From NCBI RefSeq assembly GCF_001458115.1, contig NZ_CZRP01000008.1:24105-88104 (forward strand): a stretch of 64,000 nt of DNA. The letters are read 5' to 3'. This DNA comes from Gracilibacillus massiliensis (GTDB lineage: Bacteria > Bacillota > Bacilli > Bacillales > Amphibacillaceae). This document shows positions 44,005 through 54,178 of this stretch, in pieces; the stretch's first letter is position 1, and every line of letters starts with the position of its first letter. The notes beneath the pieces were generated by a model. It was not told where the DNA came from. It saw only the letters and a program-made list of their open reading frames with translations, and searched no databases. Made by a program: the position numbers and the translations under genes.

Positions 44005-44151
44005 CTATTTCGTTTCGCGATGTATGGTATGTCGATTGCATCTTTTGCAAAATTTCTTTATTTCAATTCGATCTGAAATCGAAGAATTCTTTTCCGTGCT
44101 ATAATTTCGACTATGACATATTTCGCATGCCAACGCTATCTTTTTACCCAA
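44005..44151 (-). CDS. rpmG: 50S ribosomal protein L33 (zinc-type)
   Basis: This 48-residue protein is too short for most gene finders. It starts at a TTG with GAGGTG six bases upstream and reads [20 protein letters not shown], ending [15 protein letters not shown]. The two CXXC pairs make it a zinc-binding L33. Its place between sigH and secE is that of the rpmG gene of this region in B. subtilis. Bacilli often have two or three L33 paralogues, so the exact suffix is left open. Confidence 0.93.
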   Translation of the reverse strand: MGKKIALACEICHSRNYSTEKNSSISDRIEIKKFCKRCNRHTIHRETK

Positions 44152-44235
44152 TTTTCCCACCTCGTAACTAGGGGTTTACACCTATACTAATGTAGCACGG
44201 TTAAGGATGACTGTCAACGCTATCTGATGATTTGA

Positions 44236-44889
44236 TTACGAGATATGAATACCACTTGCTTCTAAGTATTTTTCTAATTTTCTTTTCACGCGTTGCAAGG
44301 CATTATCAATCGATTTAGCGTGTCGATTTAAATCAGAAGAAATTTCTTGATAGGTTTTACCCTCTAAATATAAGAGTAGCACCTTTCTCTCTAAACTGCT
44401 TAATAACTCTGCCAATTTACTTTCCATCTCACCGTACCGTTCTCTGTTTACCAGAAGCTCTTGGGGATCCATAGCTATTGTTGCTTCTAATACATCTAAC
44501 AAAGTTCGCTCTGAATCTTCATCATAAATAGGTTTATCCAATGATATATAAGAATTCAATGGCATATGCTTCTGTCTTGTAGCTGTTTTAATCGCAGTAA
44601 TAATTTGTCTGGTAATACATAATTCCGCAAAACCTCGAAAAGATGATAGCTTGTCCGCTTGAAAATCCCGAATTGCCTTATACAACCCAATCATTCCTTC
44701 TTGAGCAATATCCTCGTGATCGGCTCCTACAAGGAAATAGGTTTTGGCTTTCGCTCGTACAAATGATTTATATTTGTAGATTAAAAATTCAAGCGCTTGT
44801 GTGTTACCGTCCTGTACTAGCAATACTAATTCATTATCATCAAAATGCTGAAAGTCAATATCTCTATTTTCTAATCGCATGGTGGTCAT
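44236..44889 (-). CDS. sigH: RNA polymerase sigma-H factor
   Basis: The 217-residue sigma-70-family factor has region 2 (FVRAKAKTYFLVGADHEDIA, QEGMIGLYKAIRDF) and region 4 (LEGKTYQEISSDLNRHAKSI). It directs the transition-state and early sporulation genes. Its own promoter at 44946-44975 looks sigma-A type. Its place after rae1(yacP) and before rpmG-secE-nusG matches B. subtilis. Confidence 0.97.
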   Translation of the reverse strand: MTTMRLENRDIDFQHFDDNELVLLVQDGNTQALEFLIYKYKSFVRAKAKTYFLVGADHEDIAQEGMIGLYKAIRDFQADKLSSFRGFAELCITRQIITAIKTATRQKHMPLNSYISLDKPIYDEDSERTLLDVLEATIAMDPQELLVNRERYGEMESKLAELLSSLERKVLLLYLEGKTYQEISSDLNRHAKSIDNALQRVKRKLEKYLEASGIHIS

Positions 44890-44945
44890 TGGGACTCCTC
44901 CCGGCTTAATGCCAAAAATTAGGTATTGCAGACTATAATAGCAAC

Positions 44946-44975
44946 ATTATACAGGAAGCGCTTTAAATACGTCAA
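44946..44975 (-). promoter_or_regulatory. Promoter of sigH
   Basis: TTGACG (44970-44975), 18 bp and a perfect TATAAT (44946-44951) on the minus strand. The spacer holds the palindrome AAGCGCTT, which resembles the core of a CcpA cre site. Confidence 0.8.
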
Positions 44976-44986
44976 CTGTTCATTTG

Positions 44987-45496
44987 CTATTTATTACCAC
45001 GTCGCCATTTTTCAAATACCTGTAAGACAGTATCATCTAGCGGAATCTTGCTTTTTATTTTATTTTGTTGATGTTCTTTAATATCGACTTCGATCTCTCT
45101 TTCAATATTTTTTAGTTCAATATCTAATTCTCTTGCCGAAATCCGAAATGCCCCTTGTGCAAAGATGGTACGTTGTTCCGTATAATCGGAAGTGGCTACA
45201 AAAACCTTCGTTCGAACATTTTTGAATTCTTTTACTAACCGTTCAATACATTGATCAGCCGTTTCGTTTTCTTTGGTGAAAATGACCTCTACTTTGTATT
45301 GCTGTTGTTTATTTTCTAAACCTCTCACTTCATAAGCATCAAAGACAACAAGAACTTTTCTCTTTCTATATGCTTGATATTCTGCCATCTTATCAATAAG
45401 CAGTAGTCTCGCCTGCTCCAAATCCGTTTCCTTTAACGCTTGTAATTCCTCCCATGCCCCTATCATGTTGTAACCATCTACTAACAATACGTCCAT
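44987..45496 (-). CDS. rae1: NYN-domain endoribonuclease Rae1 (YacP)
   Basis: The 169-residue PIN-like NYN protein has the acidic LLVDGYNMIGAWEEL, LVVFDAYEVRG and ENETADQCIERLVKE motifs. B. subtilis Rae1 cuts mRNA within the ribosomal A site. Its start overlaps the rlmB stop by one base, so the cysE to rae1 string is probably one operon. Confidence 0.93.
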   Translation of the reverse strand: MDVLLVDGYNMIGAWEELQALKETDLEQARLLLIDKMAEYQAYRKRKVLVVFDAYEVRGLENKQQQYKVEVIFTKENETADQCIERLVKEFKNVRTKVFVATSDYTEQRTIFAQGAFRISARELDIELKNIEREIEVDIKEHQQNKIKSKIPLDDTVLQVFEKWRRGNK

Positions 45497-46242
45497 TATG
45501 CATCACCAATTCGATCTCTTTTTCGCAGGACTTCATACATTAAGAGACTTGCAGCAACTGAGGCATTCAATGAGGAGACAGACCCCTTCATTGGTAATGA
45601 AACCGTCCAATCACAATTTTTTCTCACCAAGCGGCTGATTCCTTTTCCTTCATTGCCAATAACTAAAGCAATAGGTAAGGAACCATCCAATTTCCGATAA
45701 TCTTCTGTCGCTTCCGCCTCCGTACCTACCACCCATACATTTCGGGATTTTAACTCTTCAATCGTTTGAACAATATTTGTTACCCGTACTACAGGAATGT
45801 GTTCAATCGCACCTACCGAGGTTTTTGCAACTGTGGCTGTTAAACCTACCGCTCTTCTTTTTGGAATAATAACACCATGTGCTCCTGTTGCATCTGCCGT
45901 TCTTAAGATCGATCCTAAATTATGCGGATCTTCTATTTCGTCTAAGATTAAAAAGAAGGCTTCCTCTTCTTTTTCTTCTGCCTTTTGAAATAATTGCTCA
46001 AGACTTGCATAGTCATAAGCAGCTACTAGAGCTGCGATTCCCTGATGATTGCCGTCTACTAATTGATCTAGTTTCTTTTTGGGTACACGTTGAACAGGAG
46101 CATTATTGGATTTTGCTAGTCCTTGTAATTTGTTTGCTAATGGCGCATTTAAATTTTCGGTGATATACAATTTTTGAACAGATCTTCCTGATTCAAGTGC
46201 TTCAATTACAGTGTTCTTTCCAATGATCCACTCTCCACTCAT
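45496..46242 (-). CDS. rlmB: 23S rRNA (guanosine(2251)-2'-O)-methyltransferase RlmB
   Basis: The 248-residue SPOUT methyltransferase has an N-terminal substrate-binding domain and the knot motifs LDEIEDPHNLGSILRTADAT, IGNEGKGISRLVRKNCD and LPMKGSVSSLNASVAASLL. It modifies G2251 in the P loop of 23S rRNA. It overlaps mrnC at its start by 4 bp. Confidence 0.94.
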   Translation of the reverse strand: MSGEWIIGKNTVIEALESGRSVQKLYITENLNAPLANKLQGLAKSNNAPVQRVPKKKLDQLVDGNHQGIAALVAAYDYASLEQLFQKAEEKEEEAFFLILDEIEDPHNLGSILRTADATGAHGVIIPKRRAVGLTATVAKTSVGAIEHIPVVRVTNIVQTIEELKSRNVWVVGTEAEATEDYRKLDGSLPIALVIGNEGKGISRLVRKNCDWTVSLPMKGSVSSLNASVAASLLMYEVLRKRDRIGDA

Positions 46243-46649
46243 GATTGTTTCTCTCCTTTCTCTGTTATTTCAATTGCACTATTTATTAGTGTTTCCAATC
46301 GTTCTACTTGATGATCTAAATACAAATAACCGATCAATGCCTCAAATGCTGTGCTATACCGATAAGCTTGTACACTGGTGTTTTTAGGGACAGAGCCTGA
46401 TTTGGCATTCCGTCCCCTTCTCACCACTGATAATTCCTCATCCGTTAATACCTCACACTCGATCCACTGATGCATTACATTCGCCTGGGCGGTTGCTTTT
46501 ACAAAACTCACCGCATGTTGATGTAGTTGCTGCACTTTGACCGTGCCTTTATTGATCAGATATTCTCTTACATACTTTTCATGGATGACGTCCCCCATAT
46601 AGGCAAGCGCTAAACTTTTCAATTCTTTCGGATTTTCAATGGTCATCAT
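46239..46649 (-). CDS. mrnC: Mini-ribonuclease 3
   Basis: The ATG at 46649 overlaps the cysS stop as TAATG; an ATG one codon later is equally possible. The 136-residue RNase III-like protein has ALAYMGDVIHEKYVREYL with the catalytic Asp and AFEALIGYLYL with the catalytic Glu, but no double-stranded RNA-binding domain. It matures 23S rRNA ends. It lies between cysS and rlmB as in B. subtilis. Confidence 0.95.
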   Translation of the reverse strand: MMTIENPKELKSLALAYMGDVIHEKYVREYLINKGTVKVQQLHQHAVSFVKATAQANVMHQWIECEVLTDEELSVVRRGRNAKSGSVPKNTSVQAYRYSTAFEALIGYLYLDHQVERLETLINSAIEITEKGEKQS

Positions 46650-48049
46650 TAGCCTCGCTTCCATCTTGTACCTTGTGGGGTGTCTTCTAATATAATATTT
46701 TGCGCCTTTAAGTCATCGCGAATTTGGTCTGCTAAAGCAAAATCCTTATTTTTTCTTGCTTCAATTCGTTGTTGGATTAGTGCATCGACCTCATCATCTA
46801 ATAATTCTTTTTCTGCTGACATTGGAATCCCTAATATCTCTAACCAGTTTGTTAACGTTTGGATAAAGGCATCGATGACTTCTGTATGGGTTTGATCGCC
46901 GTTTAAATATACGTTTGCTTCCTTAACAAGATCAAAAATGACCGCAATCGCATTTGCTGTATTAAAATCATCGTCCATTTCTTTTTCAAATTGTTGCTTT
47001 AATTCGTCAATTTTAGCAAGCCAATTCTCATTATCATTCGCCAAGTTAACACTCGCTTCTCTGCGGTGCTCTAAGTTGATTAAAGCATTTTCTACTCGAT
47101 CGTAACTATTTTTGGCACTTTCTAAAAGTGTGTCACTAAAGTTAATAGGGTGACGATAATGAACACTTAGCATGAAAAACCGTACTACTTTCGGGTCGTG
47201 TTTTTTGATCAAATCATGTGCTAATACAAAATTGCCAAGTGATTTCGACATTTTCTCATTATCAATATTAATATAGCCGTTATGCATCCAATAATTAGCA
47301 AAAGATTTGCCATTCCCTGCTTCTGATTGCGCTATTTCGTTCTCATGATGAGGAAATGCTAAGTCTTGCCCACCCGCATGTATATCGATGGTCTCTCCTA
47401 AATATTTTTTTGCCATAGCGGAGCATTCAATATGCCAACCTGGACGACCTTCTCCCCAAGGAGAGGCCCATGCAATTTCCCCTTCCTTTGTCTGCTTCCA
47501 TAACGCGAAGTCTAGAGGATCTTGCTTTTTCTCTCCTACCTGGATACGCGCTCCAGATCTTAATTCATCGATGGACTGATGAGACAGCTTCCCATATTGA
47601 TCAAACGACCTTGTTTTGAAATAGACATCTCCATCCGCTTCATAGGCATGACCTTTGTCAATTAATGTAGCAATAAAAGAGATAATGTCATCCATTGTTT
47701 CGGTTACTCTCGGATGGTGAACCGCTTCTTTTACCCCGAGTGCTCCTACGTCCTCTTTGTATGCTTTTATAAATCTGTCGGAAATCGTCGGAACTTCTTC
47801 TCCTAGTTCTTTAGCTGCTTTAATTAATTTGTCATCGACATCCGTGAAATTTAATACATAGTCTACTTGATAGCCTTTATATTCAAAATATCTTCTCACT
47901 GTATCGAAAACAATAGCAGGACGGGCATTACCGATATGAATGTAATTATATACCGTTGGACCACAAACATACATTTTGACAAGGTCCTTCTCCAGTGGTT
48001 TGAAAGGTTCTTTTTTTCTTGTCAATGTATTGTATATACTAATTGTCAC
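46649..48049 (-). CDS. cysS: Cysteinyl-tRNA synthetase
   Basis: The 466-residue class I synthetase has the zinc ligand CGPTVY, the HIGH variant [39 protein letters not shown] and KMSKSLGN. It charges tRNA-Cys. Its start overlaps the cysE stop by 11 bp, so cysteine synthesis and charging are coupled under one T-box. Confidence 0.98.
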   Translation of the reverse strand: MTISIYNTLTRKKEPFKPLEKDLVKMYVCGPTVYNYIHIGNARPAIVFDTVRRYFEYKGYQVDYVLNFTDVDDKLIKAAKELGEEVPTISDRFIKAYKEDVGALGVKEAVHHPRVTETMDDIISFIATLIDKGHAYEADGDVYFKTRSFDQYGKLSHQSIDELRSGARIQVGEKKQDPLDFALWKQTKEGEIAWASPWGEGRPGWHIECSAMAKKYLGETIDIHAGGQDLAFPHHENEIAQSEAGNGKSFANYWMHNGYINIDNEKMSKSLGNFVLAHDLIKKHDPKVVRFFMLSVHYRHPINFSDTLLESAKNSYDRVENALINLEHRREASVNLANDNENWLAKIDELKQQFEKEMDDDFNTANAIAVIFDLVKEANVYLNGDQTHTEVIDAFIQTLTNWLEILGIPMSAEKELLDDEVDALIQQRIEARKNKDFALADQIRDDLKAQNIILEDTPQGTRWKRG

Positions 48050-48698
48050 GTTTATTCGCTCCTTTTATGTTCTTTAACTCATTTTGTAATTTCTTAATTT
48101 CATCTTCCATTTCCTTTAAAACTTCACTTATTGGGTCTGGAAGTTTATGATGATCTAAATCTTTTCGTATTTTTTCACCGTTCTGTATAACTACTCTTCC
48201 TGGTATACCAACCACAGTGGAGTGGTCTGGTACATCTTCTAATACAACGGAGCCCGCTCCAATTTTCGAACTTTCACCGATCGTGATTGAACCTAATACT
48301 TTTGCACCCGTTGCAATCAAAGCATTATCTTCAATGGTTGGGTGCCTTTTTCCTTTTTCTTTTCCGGTACCACCTAATGTTACCCCTTGATAAATGGTAA
48401 CATTATCGCCAATTTCACATGTCTCACCAATCACGACTCCCATGCCATGATCGATAAAAAATCGTTTGCCAATTTTAGCCCCTGGATGGATCTCAATGCC
48501 GGTAAAGAAGCGGCTGATTTGTGAAATAACTCTAGCTAGAAAAAAGAATTTTTTTTGGTAAAAGGCATGTGCGATACGATGGGACCATATCGCATGCAAT
48601 CCTGAATAGGTTAAGCATACTTCGATATATGTTCGTGCTGCCGGGTCTTGATCAAAAACAACATCAATGTCCTGTTTGAGTAACTTAAAAAAACCCAA
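48039..48698 (-). CDS. cysE: Serine O-acetyltransferase
   Basis: A TTG at 48698 is taken as start: AGGGGGG lies seven bases before it and it gives [19 protein letters not shown], aligned with the B. subtilis N-terminus, and 219 residues. The C-terminal hexapeptide repeats ([39 protein letters not shown]) form a left-handed helix. It makes O-acetylserine for cysteine synthesis. The T-box is about 580 bases upstream with repeat R3 in between. Confidence 0.96.
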   Translation of the reverse strand: MGFFKLLKQDIDVVFDQDPAARTYIEVCLTYSGLHAIWSHRIAHAFYQKKFFFLARVISQISRFFTGIEIHPGAKIGKRFFIDHGMGVVIGETCEIGDNVTIYQGVTLGGTGKEKGKRHPTIEDNALIATGAKVLGSITIGESSKIGAGSVVLEDVPDHSTVVGIPGRVVIQNGEKIRKDLDHHKLPDPISEVLKEMEDEIKKLQNELKNIKGANKRDN

Positions 48699-48802
48699 AA
48701 ACTTACCCCCCTGTATTGAGCTAATATATATAAATAAAGACAATTAAATCTCCCGCTTAACAGACAACACACTCATTAGACACAAACTGCGCAATAAAAA
48801 GA

Positions 48803-49236
48803 GTGGTAATTTTGAATGAAAGTATGTGCGTAACAGTCGCTACGGCTTGCCCACTTCGCTTTTCGGGGGGCATGCTCTTCAGCTAACTTTGAAAAGAAAA
48901 ACACTTTTCAAAGTGGATCTTCAGATCATGCTAATCCCCCAGGAGTCGAAGTGGACGCCTGCGCTAGATTAAGTTCTACAATGGATGCAAGCGTTAAAAT
49001 AATGACTACTATCTCGTCATTTCTAGAAAGGCCAAGTTTATAACTGTTAAAACCATTGTAGAACCTATTTATAGCGTAGGCCGCCCACTTTCACTCCTGT
49101 GGGAATGTTTTACCTGAAGATCCACTTTTTCAAGCGGTCTATGCTTGAAAAAGTTAGGTGAAGGGAAAACCCCACGGAAAGGGAAGTGGGCAGCCGGAGC
49201 GGATAACTAATAGATAAATTATTTCAAAATTATCAC
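48803..49236. repeat. Composite inverted-repeat element R3 (T-box to cysE)
   Basis: The ends are GTGGTAATTTTGAAT and ATTTCAAAATTATCAC. The left arm (about 48858-48955) pairs CCACTTCG with CGAAGTGG, GGGGG with CCCCC and CTTTGAAAAG with CTTTTCAAAG. The right arm (about 49083-49192) has GTGGG/CCCAC-type pairs and a CTTTTTCAAGC tip. About 90 bases of the left arm (48866-48955) are identical, in inverse orientation, to the right arm of R4. The transcript leaving the T-box must cross this element to reach cysE. Confidence 0.85.
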
Positions 49237-49273
49237 GTCTCTTGTTTCACATTTTAGATTTGGTGCGAATTTA

Positions 49274-49528
49274 TTAGAGATATATAAAAAGCGTCTCTGA
49301 GTTTTGTAACTCAGAGACGCTTTTGCGCGGTTCCACTCTGTTTAGGACGATGAAAAGCCCTCCACTTGAACCGATAACGGCGGTTAACCGTTTTTCCGTA
49401 CTTGTTTGTTCGGGAAAAAACTCAGAGGTGCATTTCAATGACACGCGCTTCAACCATTCTCAGCCTTAGATGGTCTTCTCTGTGCAAGCAAAGTGTCATT
49501 TACTTCTCCTCATCCACGTACCTTATTA
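49274..49528 (-). promoter_or_regulatory. T-box riboswitch (cysteine) of cysE-cysS
   Basis: The minus strand has the antiterminator T-box AACAGAGTGGAACCGCG (49326-49342), and a 17-bp terminator with a T-run (49282-49324). Stem I has the specifier codon TGC at 49430-49432 in GAAATGCACC. TGC indicates tRNA-Cys sensing, in line with the cysE-cysS operon behind it. A TATAAT at 49535-49540 places the start near 49528. It begins just after gltX, so gltX is probably a separate transcript. Confidence 0.93.
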
Positions 49529-49563
49529 CTTATTATTATAGTGACTTTTATAATATTTGCTAC

Positions 49564-51030
49564 TTATTTGATTTGTGACAATACATCTTGCAGTCTTGCT
49601 TTCACAATTTCTTCCCCTAAAAGATAGATAGCATTCGGTAATTCCGGACCATGAACCTGACCAGTTGTTGCCACTCGGATCGGCATAAACAATTTTTTAC
49701 CTTTTTGTTTGGTTGCCTTTTGGGTAGCCTTAATTCTCGCCTTAATTTCTTCAGGTGATAACTCTTCAATCGCACTGAATTGTTCTAGAAATCCTTCTAA
49801 AACTTCAGGCACTTGCTCTTCTTTCAATACTGCCATTGCCTCTTCATTATATTGAATTTCCTTCTTAAAGAATAAATCTGTTAATTCAACAATTTCTGCA
49901 CCATACGATAATTGATCATGATATAGGCTGATTAGATTTACTGCCCATTCTTTTTGCTCGGCCGTCATATTTTGTGGCAATTTACCCGCCTCGATTAAGT
50001 GCGGCAAGCTTAATTCTACTACTTCATCTAATGACGCTTGTTTAATATATTGGTTGTTCATCCATTTTAGTTTCGCAGGATCAAAAATCGCTGGAGAGGT
50101 AGATAAACGTTCTGGATCAAATATATTAATAAATTCTTCTTGAGTAAATAATTCCTCTTCTCCAACTGGTGACCAACCTAATAAGGTAATAAAGTTAAAT
50201 AAAGCTTCTGGTATATATCCTAGATTTTTATATTGCTCAATAAATTGAAGGATATGCTCATCCCGTTTGCTTAGTTTTTTGCGATTTTCATTTAGAATCA
50301 ATGTCATATGACCATATTGTGGTGCATGCCATCCAAACGCTTCGAATATCATCATTTGTTTTGGTGTATTTGAAATATGCTCTTCTCCACGTAATACATG
50401 ACTTATTTTCATTTGGTGATCATCAATCGCAACCGCAAAGTTGTAAGTTGGAATGCCATTCTTTTTCACCATTACCCAATCACCAAAATCACTTGATTCA
50501 AATGTGATCTTATCACGCACAATATCCTGGAACACATATGTTTTACTTTCCGGGACACGGAATCGAATACTTGGTAGACGTCCTTCTGCTTCAAATTGTT
50601 TGATTTGTTCCTCTGTTAGATCACGATGAGCACCTGAATACTTAGGAACTTGTCCGTTAGCGCGTTGCTCTTCACGCTCTTTATCTAGTTCTTCTTCCGT
50701 CATATAACATTTATAAGCTAGACCACGATCTAATAATTCATCCACATATTTCTGATAAATATCCAGACGTTCTGTTTGACGGTATGGACCATAATCACCA
50801 CCGATATCTGCCCCTTCGTCCCATTCTAAGCCAAGCCATTTCAAATAACGTAATTGACTTTCCTCTCCACCTTCGACATTACGTTTGTCATCTGTATCCT
50901 CTGTACGAATAATAAACTTTCCACCTAAATGTTTAGCGTATAAATAATTAAAAAGTGCTGTTCTGGCATTTCCAATATGAAGATGTCCGGTTGGACTTGG
51001 TGCATAACGCACACGTACTTCGTTTGTCAT
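49564..51030 (-). CDS. gltX: Glutamyl-tRNA synthetase
   Basis: The 488-residue class I enzyme has the HIGH motif [17 protein letters not shown] and the KMSKS variant KLSKRDEH. In bacilli GltX is non-discriminating and also charges tRNA-Gln, relying on GatCAB. A weak -10 (TAAAAT at about 51085) precedes it. It stands between ispF and cysE as in B. subtilis. Confidence 0.98.
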   Translation of the reverse strand: MTNEVRVRYAPSPTGHLHIGNARTALFNYLYAKHLGGKFIIRTEDTDDKRNVEGGEESQLRYLKWLGLEWDEGADIGGDYGPYRQTERLDIYQKYVDELLDRGLAYKCYMTEEELDKEREEQRANGQVPKYSGAHRDLTEEQIKQFEAEGRLPSIRFRVPESKTYVFQDIVRDKITFESSDFGDWVMVKKNGIPTYNFAVAIDDHQMKISHVLRGEEHISNTPKQMMIFEAFGWHAPQYGHMTLILNENRKKLSKRDEHILQFIEQYKNLGYIPEALFNFITLLGWSPVGEEELFTQEEFINIFDPERLSTSPAIFDPAKLKWMNNQYIKQASLDEVVELSLPHLIEAGKLPQNMTAEQKEWAVNLISLYHDQLSYGAEIVELTDLFFKKEIQYNEEAMAVLKEEQVPEVLEGFLEQFSAIEELSPEEIKARIKATQKATKQKGKKLFMPIRVATTGQVHGPELPNAIYLLGEEIVKARLQDVLSQIK

Positions 51031-51117
51031 TATTATTGTCCCTCCAAATTTTTATTTATATATCGATCGATTTCAACTGTACCCATTTTATCATTATCTT
51101 GGACAAAATGTTATGTT

Positions 51118-51594
51118 TTATTTTTTGATTAATAGTACAATTGCTTGAGCAGCGATACCCTCTTTTCTACCTGCAAACCCTAACTTTTCCGTCGTCGTCG
51201 CTTTTACATTTACTTGATCGTTACTACATTCTAATAAACGAGCTATATTTTCTCTGATTGGTTCTATGAATGGTGCAAGCTTTGGAGCCTGAGCGATTAC
51301 CGTACAATCGACATTACCAAGCGTGTAACCCTTTTGGTCTACTAGTTTCCACACTTCCTGTAATAATTTTTGTGAATCTGCATCTTTAAATGCAGGATCC
51401 GTATCTGGGAAGTGTTTGCCGATATCTCCTTCACCAATCGCCCCTAAGCAAGCATCGGCAATTGTATGAAGCAGGACATCTGCATCTGAATGTCCTAAAA
51501 GGCCCAAATCATGAGGGATATCCACTCCACCAATAATACATGGTCTGTTTTCTACTAATTGATGAACATCAAATCCTTGTCCAATTCGAAACAT
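51118..51594 (-). CDS. ispF: 2-C-methyl-D-erythritol 2,4-cyclodiphosphate synthase
   Basis: The 158-residue enzyme has GQGFDVHQL and [20 protein letters not shown] with the metal-binding Asp and His. It closes the cyclodiphosphate ring in the MEP isoprenoid pathway. Its start overlaps the ispD stop by one base. Confidence 0.98.
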   Translation of the reverse strand: MFRIGQGFDVHQLVENRPCIIGGVDIPHDLGLLGHSDADVLLHTIADACLGAIGEGDIGKHFPDTDPAFKDADSQKLLQEVWKLVDQKGYTLGNVDCTVIAQAPKLAPFIEPIRENIARLLECSNDQVNVKATTTEKLGFAGRKEGIAAQAIVLLIKK

Positions 51595-52289
51595 TAGTTT
51601 TCCTCCTGTCGGTTTAAAATCATCTCTGCTCGCATTATATCTTCCGGGGTAGTCAATTTAACGTTTTGATAGGTACCCTCAACAATTTCAACTGGCTCCT
51701 CTAAAGCTTCGACTAAAGATACATCATCTGTGCCCAAAAAGTTAGCGGAAATCGCTTTTTCGTGTGCCCTTTTAATTAAATCGTACTGAAAAGCTTGTGG
51801 CGTTTGGGCTGCCCATAGTGTCGAACGGTCTACAGTTTCGACATTATCCCCGTTTTTTCTTTTTATTGTATCTGTTACTGGCACTGCTAATAGTGCGGCT
51901 TTTTTCTGAGTGGCAGCTCGTGCTAATTTATGTAAGTGTTCCTCATTAACAAAAGGTCTTGCACCGTCATGAATCATGATGATGCGCTCTTGTTCTTCCG
52001 GTTTCACTGCAAGCAATCCTTTGTATCCACTCTCTTGTCGTTCTTGACCACCATCGACAAATGTAACGTGGTTATTCCAGGTATACTTAGCTAATAATTG
52101 TTGCATTTGTTGTTGTTCTGTTGGATTGATAACTAGATAAATATGCTGACACCAACTGTCTTGAATAAATTTCTTTAACGTATGTATGATTAATGGTTCG
52201 TCCAGTAACTCGATGAACTGTTTGTTTTTCCCTGCATTCATGCGTTTACCCTGCCCTGCCGCTAACACAATAACATTATACTCTACCAT
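51594..52289 (-). CDS. ispD: 2-C-methyl-D-erythritol 4-phosphate cytidylyltransferase
   Basis: The 231-residue enzyme has the nucleotide-binding [20 protein letters not shown] and [11 protein letters not shown]. It makes CDP-methylerythritol from CTP and MEP. It is coupled to ispF. GGGGTGG lies before its ATG. The usual radA-yacL-ispD order is kept, but repeat R4 now separates yacL and ispD. Confidence 0.98.
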   Translation of the reverse strand: MVEYNVIVLAAGQGKRMNAGKNKQFIELLDEPLIIHTLKKFIQDSWCQHIYLVINPTEQQQMQQLLAKYTWNNHVTFVDGGQERQESGYKGLLAVKPEEQERIIMIHDGARPFVNEEHLHKLARAATQKKAALLAVPVTDTIKRKNGDNVETVDRSTLWAAQTPQAFQYDLIKRAHEKAISANFLGTDDVSLVEALEEPVEIVEGTYQNVKLTTPEDIMRAEMILNRQEEN

Positions 52290-52390
52290 GCGGCCACCCC
52301 AATCTCTATAATAAACGATTATATATATTTATTGACTCCAAAAACAAAGATTTCTATAGCTTATAAGACACGAACTTCGCAATATACTGA

Positions 52391-52897
52391 GTAGTAATTT
52401 TGAAATGATTTATTTACTAGTTATCCGCTCCGGCTGCCCACTTTCCTTTCCGTGGGGTTTTTCCTTCAGCTAACTTTTTCAAGCACAGATCGCTCGAAAA
52501 AGTGGATCTTCAGGTAAAACATTCCCACAGGAGTGAAAGCGGGCGGCCTACGCTATAAATTTATTCTACAACGTTTGTGACAGTTATCAGTCTGAGCTAT
52601 CTATATGAATTTAATTAAAATAATGAGTTAGAAGTCGTTATTTCAATTCTCACACTACTCATTGTAGAACTTCACCTAGCGCAGGCGTTCACTTCGACTC
52701 CTGGGGGATTAGCATGATCTGAAGATCCACTTTGAAAAGTGTTTTTCTTTTCAAAGTTAGCTGAAGAGCATGCCCCCCGGTATAGGATACACTGCGAAAG
52801 CTCGCTTGAGCAGATGTTGACTTATACCCTATGGGTAAAAGCGAAGTGGGCAAGCCGGAGCGGTTGTTACACAGATATCTTCATTCAAAATTACCAC
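52391..52897. repeat. Composite inverted-repeat element R4 (yacL-ispD gap)
   Basis: The ends are GTAGTAATTTTGAAATGA and TCATTCAAAATTACCAC, with ACTGA/TTCAGT just outside also pairing. The left arm (about 52435-52542) closely matches the right arm of R3 read inversely. The right arm (about 52684-52850) matches the R3 left arm. R4 is thus an inverted copy of R3. The right arm carries the nested insert. No open frame is present. Confidence 0.85.
52780..52834 (+). other. Nested structured insert in R4 (diverged copy)
   Basis: Compared with the R1 and R6 copies, stem pairs change together: CTAC/GTAG becomes CTGC/GCAG, and GCATA/TGTGC becomes GTATA/TATAC. The tandem GA/GA loop and the AAGC-GCTT tip are kept. 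Confidence 0.6.
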
Positions 52898-52942
52898 TTC
52901 AGTTACATCACAATTTAGTTTTTTGTTTTATTACCTAATGAA

Positions 52943-52975
52943 TAAAAAGTGATAACTTAGAAGTTATCACTTTTT
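52943..52975 (-). terminator. Terminator after the PIN/TRAM gene
   Basis: AAAAAGTGATAACTT and AAGTTATCACTTTTT form a 15-bp perfect stem with a CTA-size loop. T residues flank both sides, so it may act in either direction. Confidence 0.85.
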
Positions 52976-53001
52976 AGCTTCTCTATAATGTTATACCTTT
53001 T

Positions 53002-54114
53002 TTAGAGTGCTTTTTCAAGCAATTTTGGCTTTGCGAAGATCATTCGACCTGCTGATGTTTGTAGAACACTGGTAATAACGACTTCAATGTTTTTACCAAT
53101 ATAGTTCTTTCCTTCTTCTACGACAATCATTGTACCATCATCTAAATAGGCAACACCTTGATTTTGCTCTTTACCATCTTTTATTACCTGAACACCTAGT
53201 TCTTCCCCAGGTAAAACGATTGGTTTAACTGCATTTGCTAAATCATTGATGTTTAACACTGCCACCTTTTGAAACTCACATACTTTATTAAGGTTAAAGT
53301 CATTGGTTACAACAATACCGTTCATAACTTTTGCAAGCTTGACTAGCTTACTATCAACTTCTTGTATTTCTTCAAAGTCGCCTTCATAAATCTCGACATT
53401 AATTGGCAAATCCTTTTGAATTCGATTAAGAATATCTAAGCCTCTTCGACCACGGTTACGTTTTAACGCATCTGATGAATCCGCTATATGTTGTAACTCT
53501 TCCAATACAAATTGCGGAATAATGATGGTGCCTTCTAAAAAGCTTGTTTGGCAAATATCCGCTATTCGACCATCAATAATAACACTTGTATCTAGAATTT
53601 TTGGCTTAGGTAATTCTTGTGTGGCTTCGTCTGCAGTTATCGATTTCTTTTTTTCCTTTTTCGGCAAGGTAAACAAATTCAAAAATTCATCTCGTCGTTT
53701 AAAACCAACCTGGAACCCGAAATAAGCAAATAACACACTAAGAAAAATTGGAACCACTTGTGATACAATACGAATTTCTATTGACTGAATTGGAATAATT
53801 AAGAAATAAGCAATAATTAAACCAATAATAATACCTAAACTACCAAATAATAAATCTGCAACTGGGGCTTTCAGTAACATTTCTTCAATCCAAGTAAAAA
53901 AGCTCACAATATAATCAGAAATCCATAAAGAAAGAATAAATAATATAATTGCTCCCAATACTAACCCCAAATAAGGCGCTACATAATCATCCATTAACCA
54001 TGTACCTTCAGCAAACCCTACTAATTCCAATAATCTTGGAATATATAAATATCCAGCGGTACCACCTGCAATAATAAAAAATAGTTGCACGAATCGTCTT
54101 AGCACCACAGTCAC
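53002..54114 (-). CDS. Membrane PIN/TRAM-domain protein (YacL family)
   Basis: The 370-residue protein has four hydrophobic helices in residues 1-140 and a charged linker. A PIN domain follows (DTSVIIDGRIADICQ, VLEELQHIAD, VVTNDFNLNKV with the acidic residues), then a C-terminal TRAM domain. B. subtilis YacL holds the same place after radA. The PIN part suggests a membrane-bound ribonuclease and the TRAM part RNA binding, but its substrate is not known. Confidence 0.92.
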   Translation of the reverse strand: MTVVLRRFVQLFFIIAGGTAGYLYIPRLLELVGFAEGTWLMDDYVAPYLGLVLGAIILFILSLWISDYIVSFFTWIEEMLLKAPVADLLFGSLGIIIGLIIAYFLIIPIQSIEIRIVSQVVPIFLSVLFAYFGFQVGFKRRDEFLNLFTLPKKEKKKSITADEATQELPKPKILDTSVIIDGRIADICQTSFLEGTIIIPQFVLEELQHIADSSDALKRNRGRRGLDILNRIQKDLPINVEIYEGDFEEIQEVDSKLVKLAKVMNGIVVTNDFNLNKVCEFQKVAVLNINDLANAVKPIVLPGEELGVQVIKDGKEQNQGVAYLDDGTMIVVEEGKNYIGKNIEVVITSVLQTSAGRMIFAKPKLLEKAL

Positions 54115-54178
54115 CTCCTATAAAATATTGTCTCCTACTATCAGAGATTCTAAACATACAAAATCAATTAAATGTTTC

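Noticed and set aside
49274..49528. Possible tRNA gene or CRISPR-like repeat in the gltX-cysE gap
   Set aside because: The T-box motif, specifier codon and terminator explain the pairing. There is no cloverleaf and no spacer-repeat array.
52280..53001. An insertion sequence between ispD and the PIN/TRAM gene
   Set aside because: There is no transposase frame of any length and no target-site duplication that I could confirm; the sequence matches the repeat family.
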